This document shows positions 1 to 11,537 of a DNA stretch of 64,000 nt, in pieces. The translations under genes and the position numbers were made by a program. This DNA is from Hysterangium stoloniferum (lineage: Eukaryota > Basidiomycota > Agaricomycetes > Hysterangiales > Hysterangiaceae): contig WHVD01000021.1 of the NCBI GenBank assembly GCA_015178975.1, positions 310,001 through 374,000 on the forward strand, given 5' to 3'. Numbering within the stretch: the first letter of the stretch is position 1; each line of letters begins with the position of its first letter. The notes beneath the pieces are model-generated. The model was not told where the DNA came from and made no database searches. It saw only the letters and a program-made list of their open reading frames with translations.

Positions 1-734
1 TGTTAAGAACTGAAAACTGACTAATGTCAGTGGGCCAACGGGGACTGATCAGAAGGACTTGGCTTCAGCTTATGTGCTGCACCCTCGCAGTTATCTGTTG
101 GGTGTCCAAAAATTTCGGGCGGGAGAAGACTAGTCCTAATGAATACCTCTTGGCAGAACTACTGAGCAGAAATAAAGGATAAGTCGAGTGTCAGGCCAAG
201 GAGTTGGGAACCAAGAGCACGCGTGAAGGCAGATAGTGGAGTACTTAGTATGAGACTACTAGAGGCGTAAGAGTGTATTCTGAGTCGATATTCTGATTGC
301 CTAGTAACTACAACTACAGCGGGTTCATATACAAGTATCAGGAATCTAAAAACACTAACTAGGAGAAGAGCGGAAAGCGCTATTGACAAATAAGCTTGAC
401 TAGGAACAGGAAGGTTATGATTAGTTCGGAGGCCGTACATTAACCGAGAGCAGAATTACGAGAAAAGGAAAAAGTCCGAGAGTTACAAGTATTTTTAGAC
501 ATGTGTGAAACATAGAGTAGAACGGATCATCATAATGAAAAGGGGTGTATCAGAGTTTAACCAGATAGTATGAGTATATTTTGATGGGGGTGTAAACGGA
601 GTTTGATCACTGCGAAGGCATATGTCAGCATCGGGGAACCGACAGCTTCCAATGTGAGGACTTGAGCGATGACTTGAATTGTTGATAGGTGGCGATAACC
701 TCGGGAACCGTCGGGTTGCAACACAGTCGTAACA
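1..734 (-). mobile_element. Solo LTR, family LTR-I (copy 1)
   Basis: Reverse complement of a TGTTACGAC...TTCTTAACA long terminal repeat. On the plus strand it runs from TGTTAAGAAC at base 1 to GTCGTAACA at 734. Three relatives lie at 5216, 20296 and 22137. The left target-site duplication is outside the window; the right flank begins GCAGA. No coding region is attached, so I read it as a solo LTR or the edge of an element lying to the left. Short ORFs in it are chance. Confidence 0.85.
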
Positions 735-1026
735 GCAGATCAACAAGAGATGTGTCCAATAGAGGCACTGATCAACTTAGCAAGAGTGTTGCCAGCTGGA
801 CCTAATGATCCTGGAGAAACAACAAAGGTGATATCACATTGATAGTCAAAATAGTCACACTCAACTGGATAAACACTATTATTAAAGTGTGAGGTTGGGG
901 AACAACGTTTGGCCACTCCTTCCATAGCTCTTCATTTTTCTTGGCACAAAGAGTAGATCTTGAAATAGTACAGCTAGTGAGCAGATGGAAATCCTTAGCT
1001 TACAAGGCTTGCATTAGAGCCTTTGA
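735..1026. other. Unassigned spacer
   Basis: Sequence between the LTR and the tandem array. I see no domain-bearing reading frame and no RNA gene. Confidence 0.5.
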
Positions 1027-1326
1027 ACAGATTACATTGCAACATAACAGATTACATTGCAACATAACAGATTACATTGCAACATAACAGATTACATTGC
1101 AACATAACAGATTACATTGCAACATAACAGATTACATTGCAACATAACAGATTACATTGCAACATAACAGATTACATTGCAACATAACAGATTACATTGC
1201 AACATAACAGATTACATTGCAACATAACAGATTACATTGCAACATAACAGATTACATTGCAACATAACAGATTACATTGCAACATAACAGATTACATTGC
1301 AACATAACAGATTACATTGCAACATA
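1027..1326. repeat. 20-bp tandem repeat, about 15 copies
   Basis: The unit ACAGATTACATTGCAACATA is repeated head to tail about 15 times with no visible substitution. Such homogeneity suggests recent expansion. It is not telomeric (no TTAGGG) and has no spacers, so it is not CRISPR-like. No role can be assigned. Confidence 0.95.
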
Positions 1327-2421
1327 TAGGAAACATTGTGGTTAGGTCAGCATCTGCCTAGGGTTGGGTGGGCAGCATCATCTCACCACAGTTGAAGACA
1401 GATTTTCAGTGGATGAGTGGTGAGTCTTCCCACACATACTCAGTAGAGCTAATGCTTTCCCACTACCCAATCCTGCAGCTTACAAATATCTCTTAGCTAT
1501 ATTCCAGATTAGATGAGGCTAAATTCAAGTCCTGCCATAGATATACAATGACTTTTCCCTTAGTCCTGCAGACAGGATGATCACAGCTAAAAGTAATTTT
1601 TGCTGTTAGCTACATTTAGAGTAGTGTTATTGAAATATAACTTGTCCTTGACATATAATATTCTTATCATGGACACATATTGAATAATATAATGTGTTTT
1701 GGGTATTGAATGTCTTGATGTCACTAGTGCATTTTGCTTGGCTCGCAGATCCAGAGTGTTTATGTGTGCATGTGACTGTGCTTCTATTACAACTAACCAA
1801 TTATAGGTATAACAGCACCAATTTTGGGCAGACAGATACAGAACTATTGATACTGTATAAAGGAGGATAACCCAAAACTTTAAAAACTATTTATTCAATA
1901 AAGTATATATGTACATTCATATTGTTTGCTGTAGAATTAATATTTAATCAAATTCAGTTGAATAGGTATCACTCTGAAGAATGCAAAAATATTAATATTT
2001 ATCCTATATCTGACAAAATTTAGTCAAACAATCATCTGTAGATTATTCTTTTGGAATAAATTGCACAATGGGGATTGGTACCCCAGATAGTTCTGGTTAA
2101 CTCTCTAAACCAACTAAATTTAAATTATATGAAATATATTTGAAAGTTTGCTTGTATACAAGATAATACATCATAACCCAAAGATTAAGTCATAACCCAA
2201 ATAATTTTATGTAACTATGTCATTTGTGTGTATTCTAAAAGGGCATGCATATTTTAAAGATGAAATTTCAGGTAATTAAATATAAACACATAGAATAAGT
2301 TGTCATGGCCAGAAGGAATAGTCTCACTTTAAAAATATGAGGATTATTCAGTAAAATTTTGTATATTCAATAAAGTGTGACCATCCTCCAAAGGTGAAGC
2401 TTGACTGCATGAGTTTTCCCA
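1327..2421. other. AT-rich spacer upstream of kinase relic
   Basis: About 1.1 kb of AT-rich sequence with no convincing ORF, tRNA or repeat. It may hold the old promoter of the FunK1 relic that follows. Confidence 0.4.
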
Positions 2422-3846
2422 TTGCATTCACCCCCTCACACCATGACTGATACCCCTACCAAAGGATCTCCTACCTGTCAGCCACAATACATGAATAAAA
2501 TGAACTACAATGTTTGTAGAGCCACTGATGATGATTTAAATAACTACTATCATGTTGAAGACAAAAACAAATTTCTTTCTCATCTGGTTCCCATTTCAGA
2601 TGAGCTCCTCAGCAAGATACTCCACATCCTTGTATGTAACAAGACTTACCAGGATGGAATGTGGAAAGGCTTTCTGAAGCAGAGTGGAGGGAAGGAAAAT
2701 AGGATGTATGCTCCATTTATTAATGTTGCTAATGCTATTGATAGTGCTGTCAATGCACTTGGTGGAATGGTCCAAGTCAAGGTCCAGGGGCAGTGGCGTG
2801 ATGTCCACAGTAGAGCACCAGACTTGAAGAATCCTACTTCAGCAGCACTACAGCCTGATGCAGTATGTGTCAGCATGGATACTAGTACTAAGGACTTGGA
2901 AAGTCATCTGGATGGATTAGAGTATAAATTAGTGAAAAATCCCTTTTTTATTTAAATTGCTTATACCTAACACTGATATGTAACTGTCGACAGTTGAACA
3001 AGATGGAGAAGGTACTCTATATTCTTGTTGAATTATGCCACATGCCAATCTACTTTCACAGGTCCAACTTGCAAAGGTTTGGTGGCTGCAAGTGTTCACC
3101 ATCATTGAAATGAAAACAACATCAGCCAAGGAAGACATTGAAGAGGCTCTGAAATAGCTGTGTTCTTATACACAGCAACTATTTCATAAACAACTGGATA
3201 GGCAGTTTGCCTTTGGCATTGCTCTTTGCTTCGATCAACTATTTTTATATTTATGTGATCATTCAGGAGTGTTAGGAATGGCAACACCAGTTGATATATG
3301 TACTGTACATCATATAAGTTATTATTGCTTGCAATCTATACCAAGTTGAGCATGATGTGTTTGTACACTCTAAAATGATTTGGCCTCTAAAACTTCACTA
3401 TCTATAAGCTGGAACTTCCTTAAGCTTTATGTTTTTAAAACAACAATTTTTTTAATTTTTTAATTTCAATAAAATCTTAAAGATTGGATGATCAGCAGGA
3501 AATCTTAAATAAAATTTAGTGTTTCAGTTTTTATTTTTTTTCTTGTAGAATCTAAATGTAAATCTTCATAACAATAAACAGGATTTAATCCTTTTTCCAT
3601 TAAAATTTTTATCCTAAAGTTCTCAGCATCTAAAAAAGATAGAAGTCTTTAGAAATCATACACAGGAGCCCAAAACATTGATCCATGTCATTGCCAGTTT
3701 TGCACTCCTTGATGCTCAGAAACAAGGCTGGGATACTAACATGCAAGCCCTACCTTGTGTGTTCCATCCTATCAATACCCATATGGTTCAGAGAAAATTG
3801 GAGAAGATCTTTATAAGGTTCAATGGGTAATTGAAACAGTGGCACC

Positions 3847-3909
3847 AAGAAGTTCTACAGCAGCAACAGGAAGTTCTGCAGCAGTGACAGGAAGTTCTGC
3901 AGCAGCGAC
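3847..3909 (+). repeat. 21-bp triplicated segment in kinase relic
   Basis: Three copies of a 21-bp unit built on GGAAGTTCTGCAGCAG. They would encode a Ser/Ala/Thr-rich low-complexity linker. A local slippage product inside the FunK1 relic. Confidence 0.8.
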
Positions 3910-5215
3910 AAGAAATCATACAAAATGTGAAAGGTTTTTGACCATTTATGTGATCAGTATTATAGCATCAGAGATGATGTGTGGGCAGGAAAGTGTTGTA
4001 TGGGAAGCTGTTCCACTTGATGATTGCCAAAACCCAAGAAAGGTGCTATCCTTTGTATTATCATAGCTATTTATAGTATTGATTTTTCCCCCTTTGGTGA
4101 CAGACCATATATATCCTAAAGCAAGGCTGGGAGTGGTTTGAGGGTCCATCTCTGTCTCTGAAAGGGAAAAGGCCATTTGAGGGAAGCACATGAGCTGTCA
4201 GGTTTAGCTGACAGTTGTATCTACTCATCAGAGTATATCAAAATTGATGGTGAACCAGACACTACCCTGGAATTTATCTGTGGGGGAGTACACAATGAAC
4301 CACAGATAATGTCTGAGCCATCTGGTAGCAGATGCCCTGCTTCCCATTTTGAGATTGAGGATCAAAGGGAGACAAACCTATATCAAAGACTTGTCACCCA
4401 TGAAGATGTCAGGATACATAACACTCAACACTGTGACCAACTGGTTTCACATGCTTTTACTCGCACAGTATTGGAGACCTGGGGGTGGCCACTTGTCTTC
4501 TTTAAAGACAATTTGGAAATGCTCCGAGTAATTCAAGATACTGTAAAAGATGTGTTATGGCTTTTGTGCTGGTCAGCCTTATCACATATTTTATTATTAG
4601 ATCATAAGCAATTTTACATGAAGGGTGTACTCCACTGTGATGTGAGTGCAGGAAAATTCTGATTTGCCCCATCAAAGGTTGCAAGTCCAATATTGATATG
4701 ATGGAAACAATGGGATGCCTGATCAATCTTGATCATAGGAAGCACACTGAGCAAACCTGACACACCATCAATATCCCAGACAAATTTACACAGGGGAAGA
4801 TATAACAATAGACAATGTACGAATGATGCTAAAGAAAAAAAAACATAGTCATTGATGATTCCGACATTCATCTTGTCCTCGAAATATTCCAGCCGAGTAT
4901 TGACCTTCCCTTTCAATATGTCATGGATTGCATGGAGGGGTCCTCTGGTCTTCCCTCAAGCTCAACAAGGTATTCTAACAGTCAATTAGGCTGGAGCATG
5001 CAGGTATGATGGTTTGCTTCTCTTGCTTAATTGTGTGTATTATTATCTTGTACAGGTTGAGGACTGGCCCAACTTTGAGGCATGTGTGCATCAGAAAGGT
5101 CTTAGAATGGTACATCTCCCACCCCCTTTTAGTAGACACAACTTGACCATTGTATAGGCAACTCTCCCATATATGAGCCATGAAGCTCTCCAAGCAGACT
5201 TCAATGAGTTTTATG

Positions 5216-6099
5216 TGTTACGACCGTGTCGTAACCCATGTCGCAACCCGATGGTCTCCGAGAATACTACAGTCTATCGATGTTCCAAGTTATTGATCAA
5301 GTCATCATTTCGGCAACCTTCAGAATACCGACACTGACGTATACCTTCACGGCGATCAAACCTCGTTTACGCCCCTGTCAAAATATACTCTACCATCTGG
5401 TTATGCTTTGATACGTCCCCTTTCATTATGATGATCTGTTTTACTCTATGTTTCACATATGCCCATATATACCTGTAGCCCGTGGACTATTCCCTTTTCT
5501 CGTAATTCCGCTCTCAGCTAAATCTCGGCTTCCGATCTTATCGTAACTTTCCGGTTCCTAGTCAAGCTTATTTGTCAATGCCGTTTTCCGCTCTTCCCTT
5601 AGTTAGTAGTTTCTAGACGCCGATAACCCATATATAAACCCGCTGTAATGTAACTACTAGACAATCAGAATATCGACTTAGATACCCTCTAATTTCTGAC
5701 TCCATTATCTATTCACGACCACCACATTCCGACTCCATCCGATTTACGATTCAACCTACATTTACGACTTCAACCTCTAATCTCCGACTCTCAGTCTCCG
5801 ACTGTCTCAGTCTCCGACTGTCTCAGTCTCCGACTGTCTCAGTCTCCAACTCTCTCAGTCTCTGACTCTCTCAGCCTCCGACTCTTGGTCTCCGACCCCT
5901 CAACCCAACCCTCAACTTATCCTTCGGTTTCCGATCGGTAGTTTACCGAGAGGTTTACTTGACAGGACTAGTTTTCGCCCGCCCGAAATTTAAGGACACC
6001 TGACGGTAACTTGTGAGGGCGCAGCACATAAGCTGAAGCCAAGTCCTTCCGTTCGGTCCCTGTCGGCCAGCTGACATCTGTCAGTTTCTGCTCTTAACA
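5216..6099 (+). mobile_element. Solo LTR, family LTR-I (copy 2), TSD TTATG
   Basis: Starts TGTTACGACCGTGTCG and ends CTCTTAACA. It is flanked by perfect 5-bp target duplications TTATG at 5211-5215 and 6100-6104, so it is a bona fide solo LTR. At 884 bp it is longer than its relatives (723-735 bp), mainly because of a degenerate tandem of a roughly 16-bp GTCTCAGTCTCCGACT unit at about 5785-5900. It interrupts the kinase relic. The conserved module ATAAGCTGAAGCCAAGTCC lies near its 3' end. Confidence 0.95.
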
Positions 6100-7022
6100 T
6101 TATGTTTCAGTTGCTCATTTGAGGAAGAAGCCATGGACACAGGAGGCTGCTCATGATATGGAGTCATTTTTGTGGGTAATCCCTTACCTCACTATAACCT
6201 GTGGAGGGCCAGGTGGTTTCCGTATAAGGAACTCAAAGAATTAGACAACCATGAAGGCAAGGTCATATGAAGGAATGTGCTCATTCATTTTTTTGACTGT
6301 GAGGACTTTGCCACATTGGGCAAGGAGAAATCTCATATTTTTTTCTGTGATCACTGGAGAAGAATTCCTAGAAAGTGAGCTCTTGGTCCATTTCCACCCT
6401 TATTTTGATCCATTGAAGCCTTTGGTGTGGGATTGGCAAAAACTTCTCATGAGGGGCATTTCAATTTCAAGCATTTGAATATGACTTTATTCATGACAAG
6501 GTGCTAGCCCTTCTGAGTAATGCCATCTAATTGTTAATCGGTGATCAACAGGAGCTGGTGGATGAAGACCAAGAGAAATACAACCAGGACAGGGAAGGAG
6601 AGGTCACTCATCGACAAAAACTTCTAGAACACCTCCAAAGCAGCTTTGTGAGTGAGGCATTCAAGCCTGCTGACCTCAATGCCCAAAGTCCCAATCAAAC
6701 CAATAGAGGCTTGAGGCCCATGTCCCCTGATATGGTTCATGTACAACAGCCTCAGGCACCTGATTCTGCATCACTGCATCTTCAATATCCTACTGCTCAG
6801 AAACCAAAAGACAGAAAATCTAGAGACAGCACCCTCTGCCCATCCTGTAATCATGTATTACAACATGCTTTCCTTTTTGTTTTGTTAAAGAAGATGATCG
6901 CACCTTGTAGAATACACCTTATCATAGCTTTTATAGATCCTAATCAACCCTGTGTACAATGCAGATACATGATAAACTGTTCATCACTAAGTCGTGATCA
7001 TCACATGCACATGAAATACTAG

Positions 7023-7199
7023 CTCCAGTTGAAACATATGTTTATGATTGATGCTCATTGACTATGAAATGAGGATTTTAGGACAACGATTCTTAAATTT
7101 GGCCCTTCTTTTGCAAGTGTTTAATGATTGGTATACTTGGAAATATGTACACTCAGGTACATAAACTTCTGACACTAGAGATGGCCACACAACAGGAGT
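7023..7199. other. Spacer before the segmental duplication
   Basis: Short AT-rich stretch between the kinase relic and the start of the inverted duplication copy at about 7200. Nothing recognisable. Confidence 0.4.
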
Positions 7200-10100
7200 T
7201 CAACGGTATAGCCCTTGGGATTTATTGATGTTGAGCAAATACATTATACATAAAACGTGGCTTGGTTCAGCCACTGTCTGAGGCCGCGCCATCCGAACCG
7301 CATACATACATACATCGACGAGGAAGTAATGAACTTTAGTATTAGTGACTTGCTCTGCGGGTGTGGCTGCATAACTGGCCAATCTAGGTAATTCATGGTT
7401 TTAGTATTATATGTAAGTGACTTAAAAGCTATCAATTAGAGTTAATAACAAGACATGGTATTATTCGGAGTAAATCATATCGAAAGAGTAACGAGCATAT
7501 TATTCGAATGCCGCCAGAAAGGTCAACCTCTTCGACCCAGAACAATACTTTGGTGTCACAAGTCCACTAAATAATCTCTAAATATATATATAAACACACA
7601 ACACAAAACTAGAGCAAAAATTATACTCTAAAACCCGAAGGCACGAATATTCATTGAAGTGAACACCACCCTCTGCGAGAAGGCGGGAGAACAACATGTG
7701 TGGACAAGGAAAGGGAAAGGGGGTGATATCACCGCTGGGAGACTGTCAAGGTTGAGTTGGACAGGTGCAGATGTGGTGTGAAGACCGTGCTGTATAGTCT
7801 ACTTTTCCAATCCCACACACCTTACACCTCACAGACCAACTTCGTCCTATCCAGCATCACAATCGTAGCCCCCAAACACCACCCCATCTCCGTGCCCTCC
7901 ACCTGCTTCGCAATCCGCACCTCCCTCTCCCCCCCAAACTCATACCCCACCGTCAGAAGCGCATGCATGAACGTCAAATCGAGACAATATTCCGGTCTTC
8001 CTTCGAGTTCCTCCATCACGTCCACGTTCGAGCCCCAGTGCTCGAGCCAGGATGCCTGGCCTGCGCACGTCTGGCGTGCAAGGGCTGTTATTGTGTCGAT
8101 GGAGAGAGTTTGTGTGGAGGGCGGGAGGAGGGGCGAGATCCGGTCGTAGAAGTAGGAGAGGAGGAGGATGGGTCCGGAGGGGAATGTTGAGAGAAGGGAG
8201 GGTTGGTAGACACCGTTGAAGGAACAGGGTTTCACGTGGCAGATTCTGCGGTGAAGATGGTCAAAGAAGGCAGTGATGAAGGCAAACGCAGAGGAAGGGG
8301 CAAAGGCACAGAGGCGAAAAAGGGAGATAAAAATGGACATACTCATGCTTCGCCATGACAAGCTGCATAACCCTATTGCACGCCTCGAAACTCCCCACAT
8401 CCGCGCCGACAAATGTCACATTCCGCGCCGGCCCTACCCCGTCATCAATCTCCACGCGCCGCTCAGTGCCTTGTGCCAAACACGGATTCGCTACATGTTC
8501 AGATTCCGCCTCCTTCTCGCGCGAATGCAAAAAGTCCAACAGTCGATGCACGCTCTTCCTCGCCTGCATGAGCCCATATCCGAGGTACGAGTGCTGGTAC
8601 AAAACGTACGAGCGGCCGCTGAACTCCAGGCGGTACTTGTGGTCGCCTTCTTCAAATTTGGCACCTGGCTCGGTGAAGGAGGGCTCGAAGACGATCTGGG
8701 TGGATGCGCCGCCGAGTTCGAGGACGGCATAGGTCGTCGAGTCCTTTTTTGAGGCACTCGAGCGAATTGTGTTAAGGAGGTAGTTCGCCGTTATCCATGC
8801 ATAGATGCCTGTAAATGGAAACTTTAGACATGGTGGGGATGATAATCAATAAAAAACGGAACACGACACCTTCATCCTTCCCATCCATAATAACAACCCC
8901 GTTCTCTTTCAAAAGCGGAAACGGATACGCTGACTCCAGCCGTATCTTCACAGCCGCTAAAACCTCAGCACTCTTGCTCGCACCAAGCATCCTCAGCCCC
9001 GCCGTCGCCTTGACAGCCACAGGCGTGCACTTTTTCATCTTCTCAGGCACAGTCTTCATCGCCTCATCCATCAAGACATCTAAGCTTCGCGCAGCCTCCT
9101 CAGGATTATCAGCAAACTTCGAAAGGCCGCTCCCGGGTTTGGTCATTTTGAAGACTTCGTATTCGTACTCTGGATGGGCCCGGCAGTTGTGGAACTTGTA
9201 GATATGGATACGGGACCCTTGGCTGCCTGCGTCAATCATGAGTGCCCATTGGACGAGGGGTGTATCTGGGAAGTGTGGGGTTGTGCAATGGGTGGTTTTG
9301 GAGGGGTCTGGGTCGGTTTGGAAGGTGAGGGGTTTGGTATCGGGTGTTGGGTGAGGGTTGGTCTGCAATTTAGCATCAGGGTTGGATATAGGTTTGGCTG
9401 GTAGTTTGGTATCAGGTCGTGGTGGTCTAGTCAAATCGTCATCTAGATGATGCCCTGTTGGTGACATGAACTCGCCATCAATTGAATACCGTAGGGTGAC
9501 GTGTTCATACACACCTGGTCTATTGTATACAACGTCCAACATCCTCTCCCTCCTCTCCCTCGGCCCAAACACCAACACAAACAGAAACAATAGAATCGCA
9601 CCAACTGCAACCAGTCTCCATCTAAATCGTTTCCTCATTCCTCCTGCTGGTTTTTGTCCCACGTCGACTCCGACGCGTTCGTATGTGTGGTTATGGTTAT
9701 GACTGTTATTCCCTATACGAGGGAGGATGCTCAGTGCATGGGTGTTGTTATTCCTCATGCGGATGGATGGACTTCCACTAGTTGGGAGAGCTGAAGAAAC
9801 GGCTTCGGCTGCACTGTCGTCAGCGCCGGTGCTGGTATCGGTGTTGGTGTTTGCGTTGGTGCTATGTAGCAATCTATCGCTCATACATTTATCTATACAA
9901 GTCTGGATATGACTGACCAGCCGTGCTATTCGAAAGCAGGTGCTTCGGGTCTGGATATTAAGCCCGGTGGATTCTGGTGGATTCGGGGAAACGGATTGGC
10001 GCTCGTACACGTCAATGCGCCGAGTACCCGTTTTGGGTTTACTACATAACTTCTGGTGCTTAGTCGAAGCCATTAACTTCTCCTGGTGTTACAGGAATTT

Positions 10101-11295
10101 ATATAAAACCAAATGTAGAGCTTGTATGAATGGTCCACTACGTCACCACCACGCGGTGCCAGGATCCACGCCAACTCGGGCCTGACTGGGTGTAGTTTCT
10201 TGTCGTTTCATGTCAAATATGGACTCCAGGGTGTGTAGCATCCCGCTGAAGCAGACTCACACGCACTCTCACATCGCAGACCGTTTTTTGATGCATATCG
10301 GCCCCCCACCTTTATTCAAACAAGCAATCATATTTTCCTTACCTACTAGTACCCGTCGAGTCGTCGCTAGCGTTCTGATACCAGTGTTCGACTGGGCAGC
10401 ACAACTAGTGTTATTAACAAATGAAAAATGATAGCACTCGCGATGGAAACCGATATTATGAGTGTAAGGTCTATGACGCTGGGGAATTACCCAAGGAGGA
10501 ATGCTAGTTCAAATGCGCAACTGGAAAATATCGTACGAACCTTGCACGTTGCGATGAAAAAAAATGAATTCTCGAGATCATGAGGCGGGCGTACTCGTAA
10601 TAGGTAAAATACGCACCAGTTACATTACGTAGATTGCTGTCACCCATGCTTGTTGCCCGCTGATCAGTGATGCACATAAATGGCGGAATATACTAGGTGT
10701 ACAGATACTAAATCTACGGACCGTTCTCCAGCTCCAGCTTACCAAGCTCATTGTTTGCGCTCCATAGCCAACTACTTCTTACTTTTGAAAGATATGTCCG
10801 GCTCGTAATAACATATTCAAAATCATTGTTTTGTAGAATTCTCTGGCGCTTCTCATTTGAAGTATATGCATATAGTTCAATTCTGACCTTTGAAATATAT
10901 ACAATTCCCCATGTATTTTAAAAACTTTGAATCTTCTTGGGAGTGTTATATTCCAGGTTTACGCATATTCCGCCATACTGTCGGAATGTCTCAGTGGCAT
11001 GGTACACGTGATTATAGAACGACGAGTCTTATGTCAATTATGTTTTACAGCCATTAATTGTGAAGTTTGCGGTGCGGACCTCGAGTATTAACGGATGAGT
11101 GATATTCGCGTTTGTCTGAGCTCTGTCAAACGCGTAAGGAAAACTAACTACAGTGACTCGACTAATAATCCCATGAACCAGCTGACTAAACTTCCAGTAG
11201 CTTCTAGCGCTCGCAATTTATTCGTTCCTAATATCTTCGACACTTACGAACCGATATGCCATACCTCAGTCGATTCTCACTTTCGTGTCAACTGA
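7200..11295 (-). repeat. Segmental duplication, inverted copy 1
   Basis: Reverse-complement match to about 24272-27960 (copy A), and in part to copy B (52200-55280 and the 44100-45000 side). It contains the intact GDA1 gene, its 3' flank (7200-7821), its 5' flank, and a 600-bp block (10700-11295) matching 24272-24780. The homology stops abruptly at about 11295, just before ACR3. Confidence 0.9.
7822..10073 (-). CDS. GDA1: GDA1/CD39 family nucleoside diphosphatase (intact copy)
   Basis: Guanosine/nucleoside diphosphatase. In fungi the family hydrolyses GDP in the Golgi lumen during nucleotide-sugar antiport. Three exons: 10073-8870, 8808-8343 and 8245-7822. Introns are 61 and 97 nt with GT-AG ends and open phase, giving 697 aa. 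One membrane segment lies at residues 151-170 after 'MRKRFRWR', fitting a type II Golgi protein. The apyrase conserved regions are in order: 'DAGSQGSRIHIYKF' (281-294), 'KATAGLRMLG' (about 355-364), 'GKDEGIYAWITANYL' across intron 1, and 'LELGGASTQIVFEP' in exon 2. The ending 'CSFNGVYQPSLL' is typical. The first Met gives a 145-residue cytosolic tail; Met146 would give about 552 aa, nearer to yeast Gda1, so the start is uncertain. It is the only unbroken copy of three in the window. Confidence 0.92.
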
Positions 11296-11537
11296 GTGAT
11301 TATATTCGTTTATAAGATGGCTTTGAATTTTTCCATGAATCTCAAATTCTGAGGATATTCCGAGGTTGACAAGGTTGACAATTTGAGCCTCGTAGACCAT
11401 CACGTGATTTATGTTTGTTTTCTGAATTACAAACACGCATAATGCAAAAATGTCACACGTGTATCCCAGCTTAGCGACCCCCCTGAAGCCCCAACTACCC
11501 CCCTTCTAACGGATAGTAATATCTCTCCCATTGCAAA
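10074..11537. other. Intergenic region between GDA1 and ACR3
   Basis: Divergent intergenic space. From 10074 to 11295 it belongs to the inverted duplication, and 10700-11295 is the reverse complement of 24272-24780. From about 11296 to 11537 it is unique and should carry the ACR3 promoter. I see no clear TATA box or extra gene. Confidence 0.5.

Larger units (their letters stand above)
2422..6990 (+). pseudogene. FunK1-type fungal protein kinase pseudogene, split by an LTR
   Basis: Decayed fungal-type kinase (FunK1 family). The N-terminal part (2422-2952) has the family's 'YAPFINVANAID' and 'DVHSRAP' stretches. Around 3180-3290 there is 'KQLDRQFAFGIALC' followed by 'LCDHSGVLG'. The kinase core (about 4240-4660) ends in 'LHCDVSAG', the catalytic HRDxSAGN loop with Arg changed to Cys and Asn lost. 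Downstream is a decayed 'IDxDHxxKHTEQT'-like segment, and beyond the LTR a 'DMESFLWV' and 'GGPGG' tail (about 6155-6230), then a variable C-terminus to about 6990. Frame changes and stops separate every block, so no intact kinase can be spliced. A solo LTR sits in the C-lobe. Members of this family are numerous in basidiomycetes and often dead. Confidence 0.85.

Noticed and set aside
159-925. Minus ORFs in and beside the first LTR
   Set aside because: Short, without motif, and inside or beside a non-coding LTR with no equivalents in the other family copies.
8273-8752. Plus ORFs across the GDA1 gene (8273-8752, 8355-8732 and others)
   Set aside because: Antisense shadows of GC-rich exons. The minus-strand exons carry the conserved apyrase motifs.
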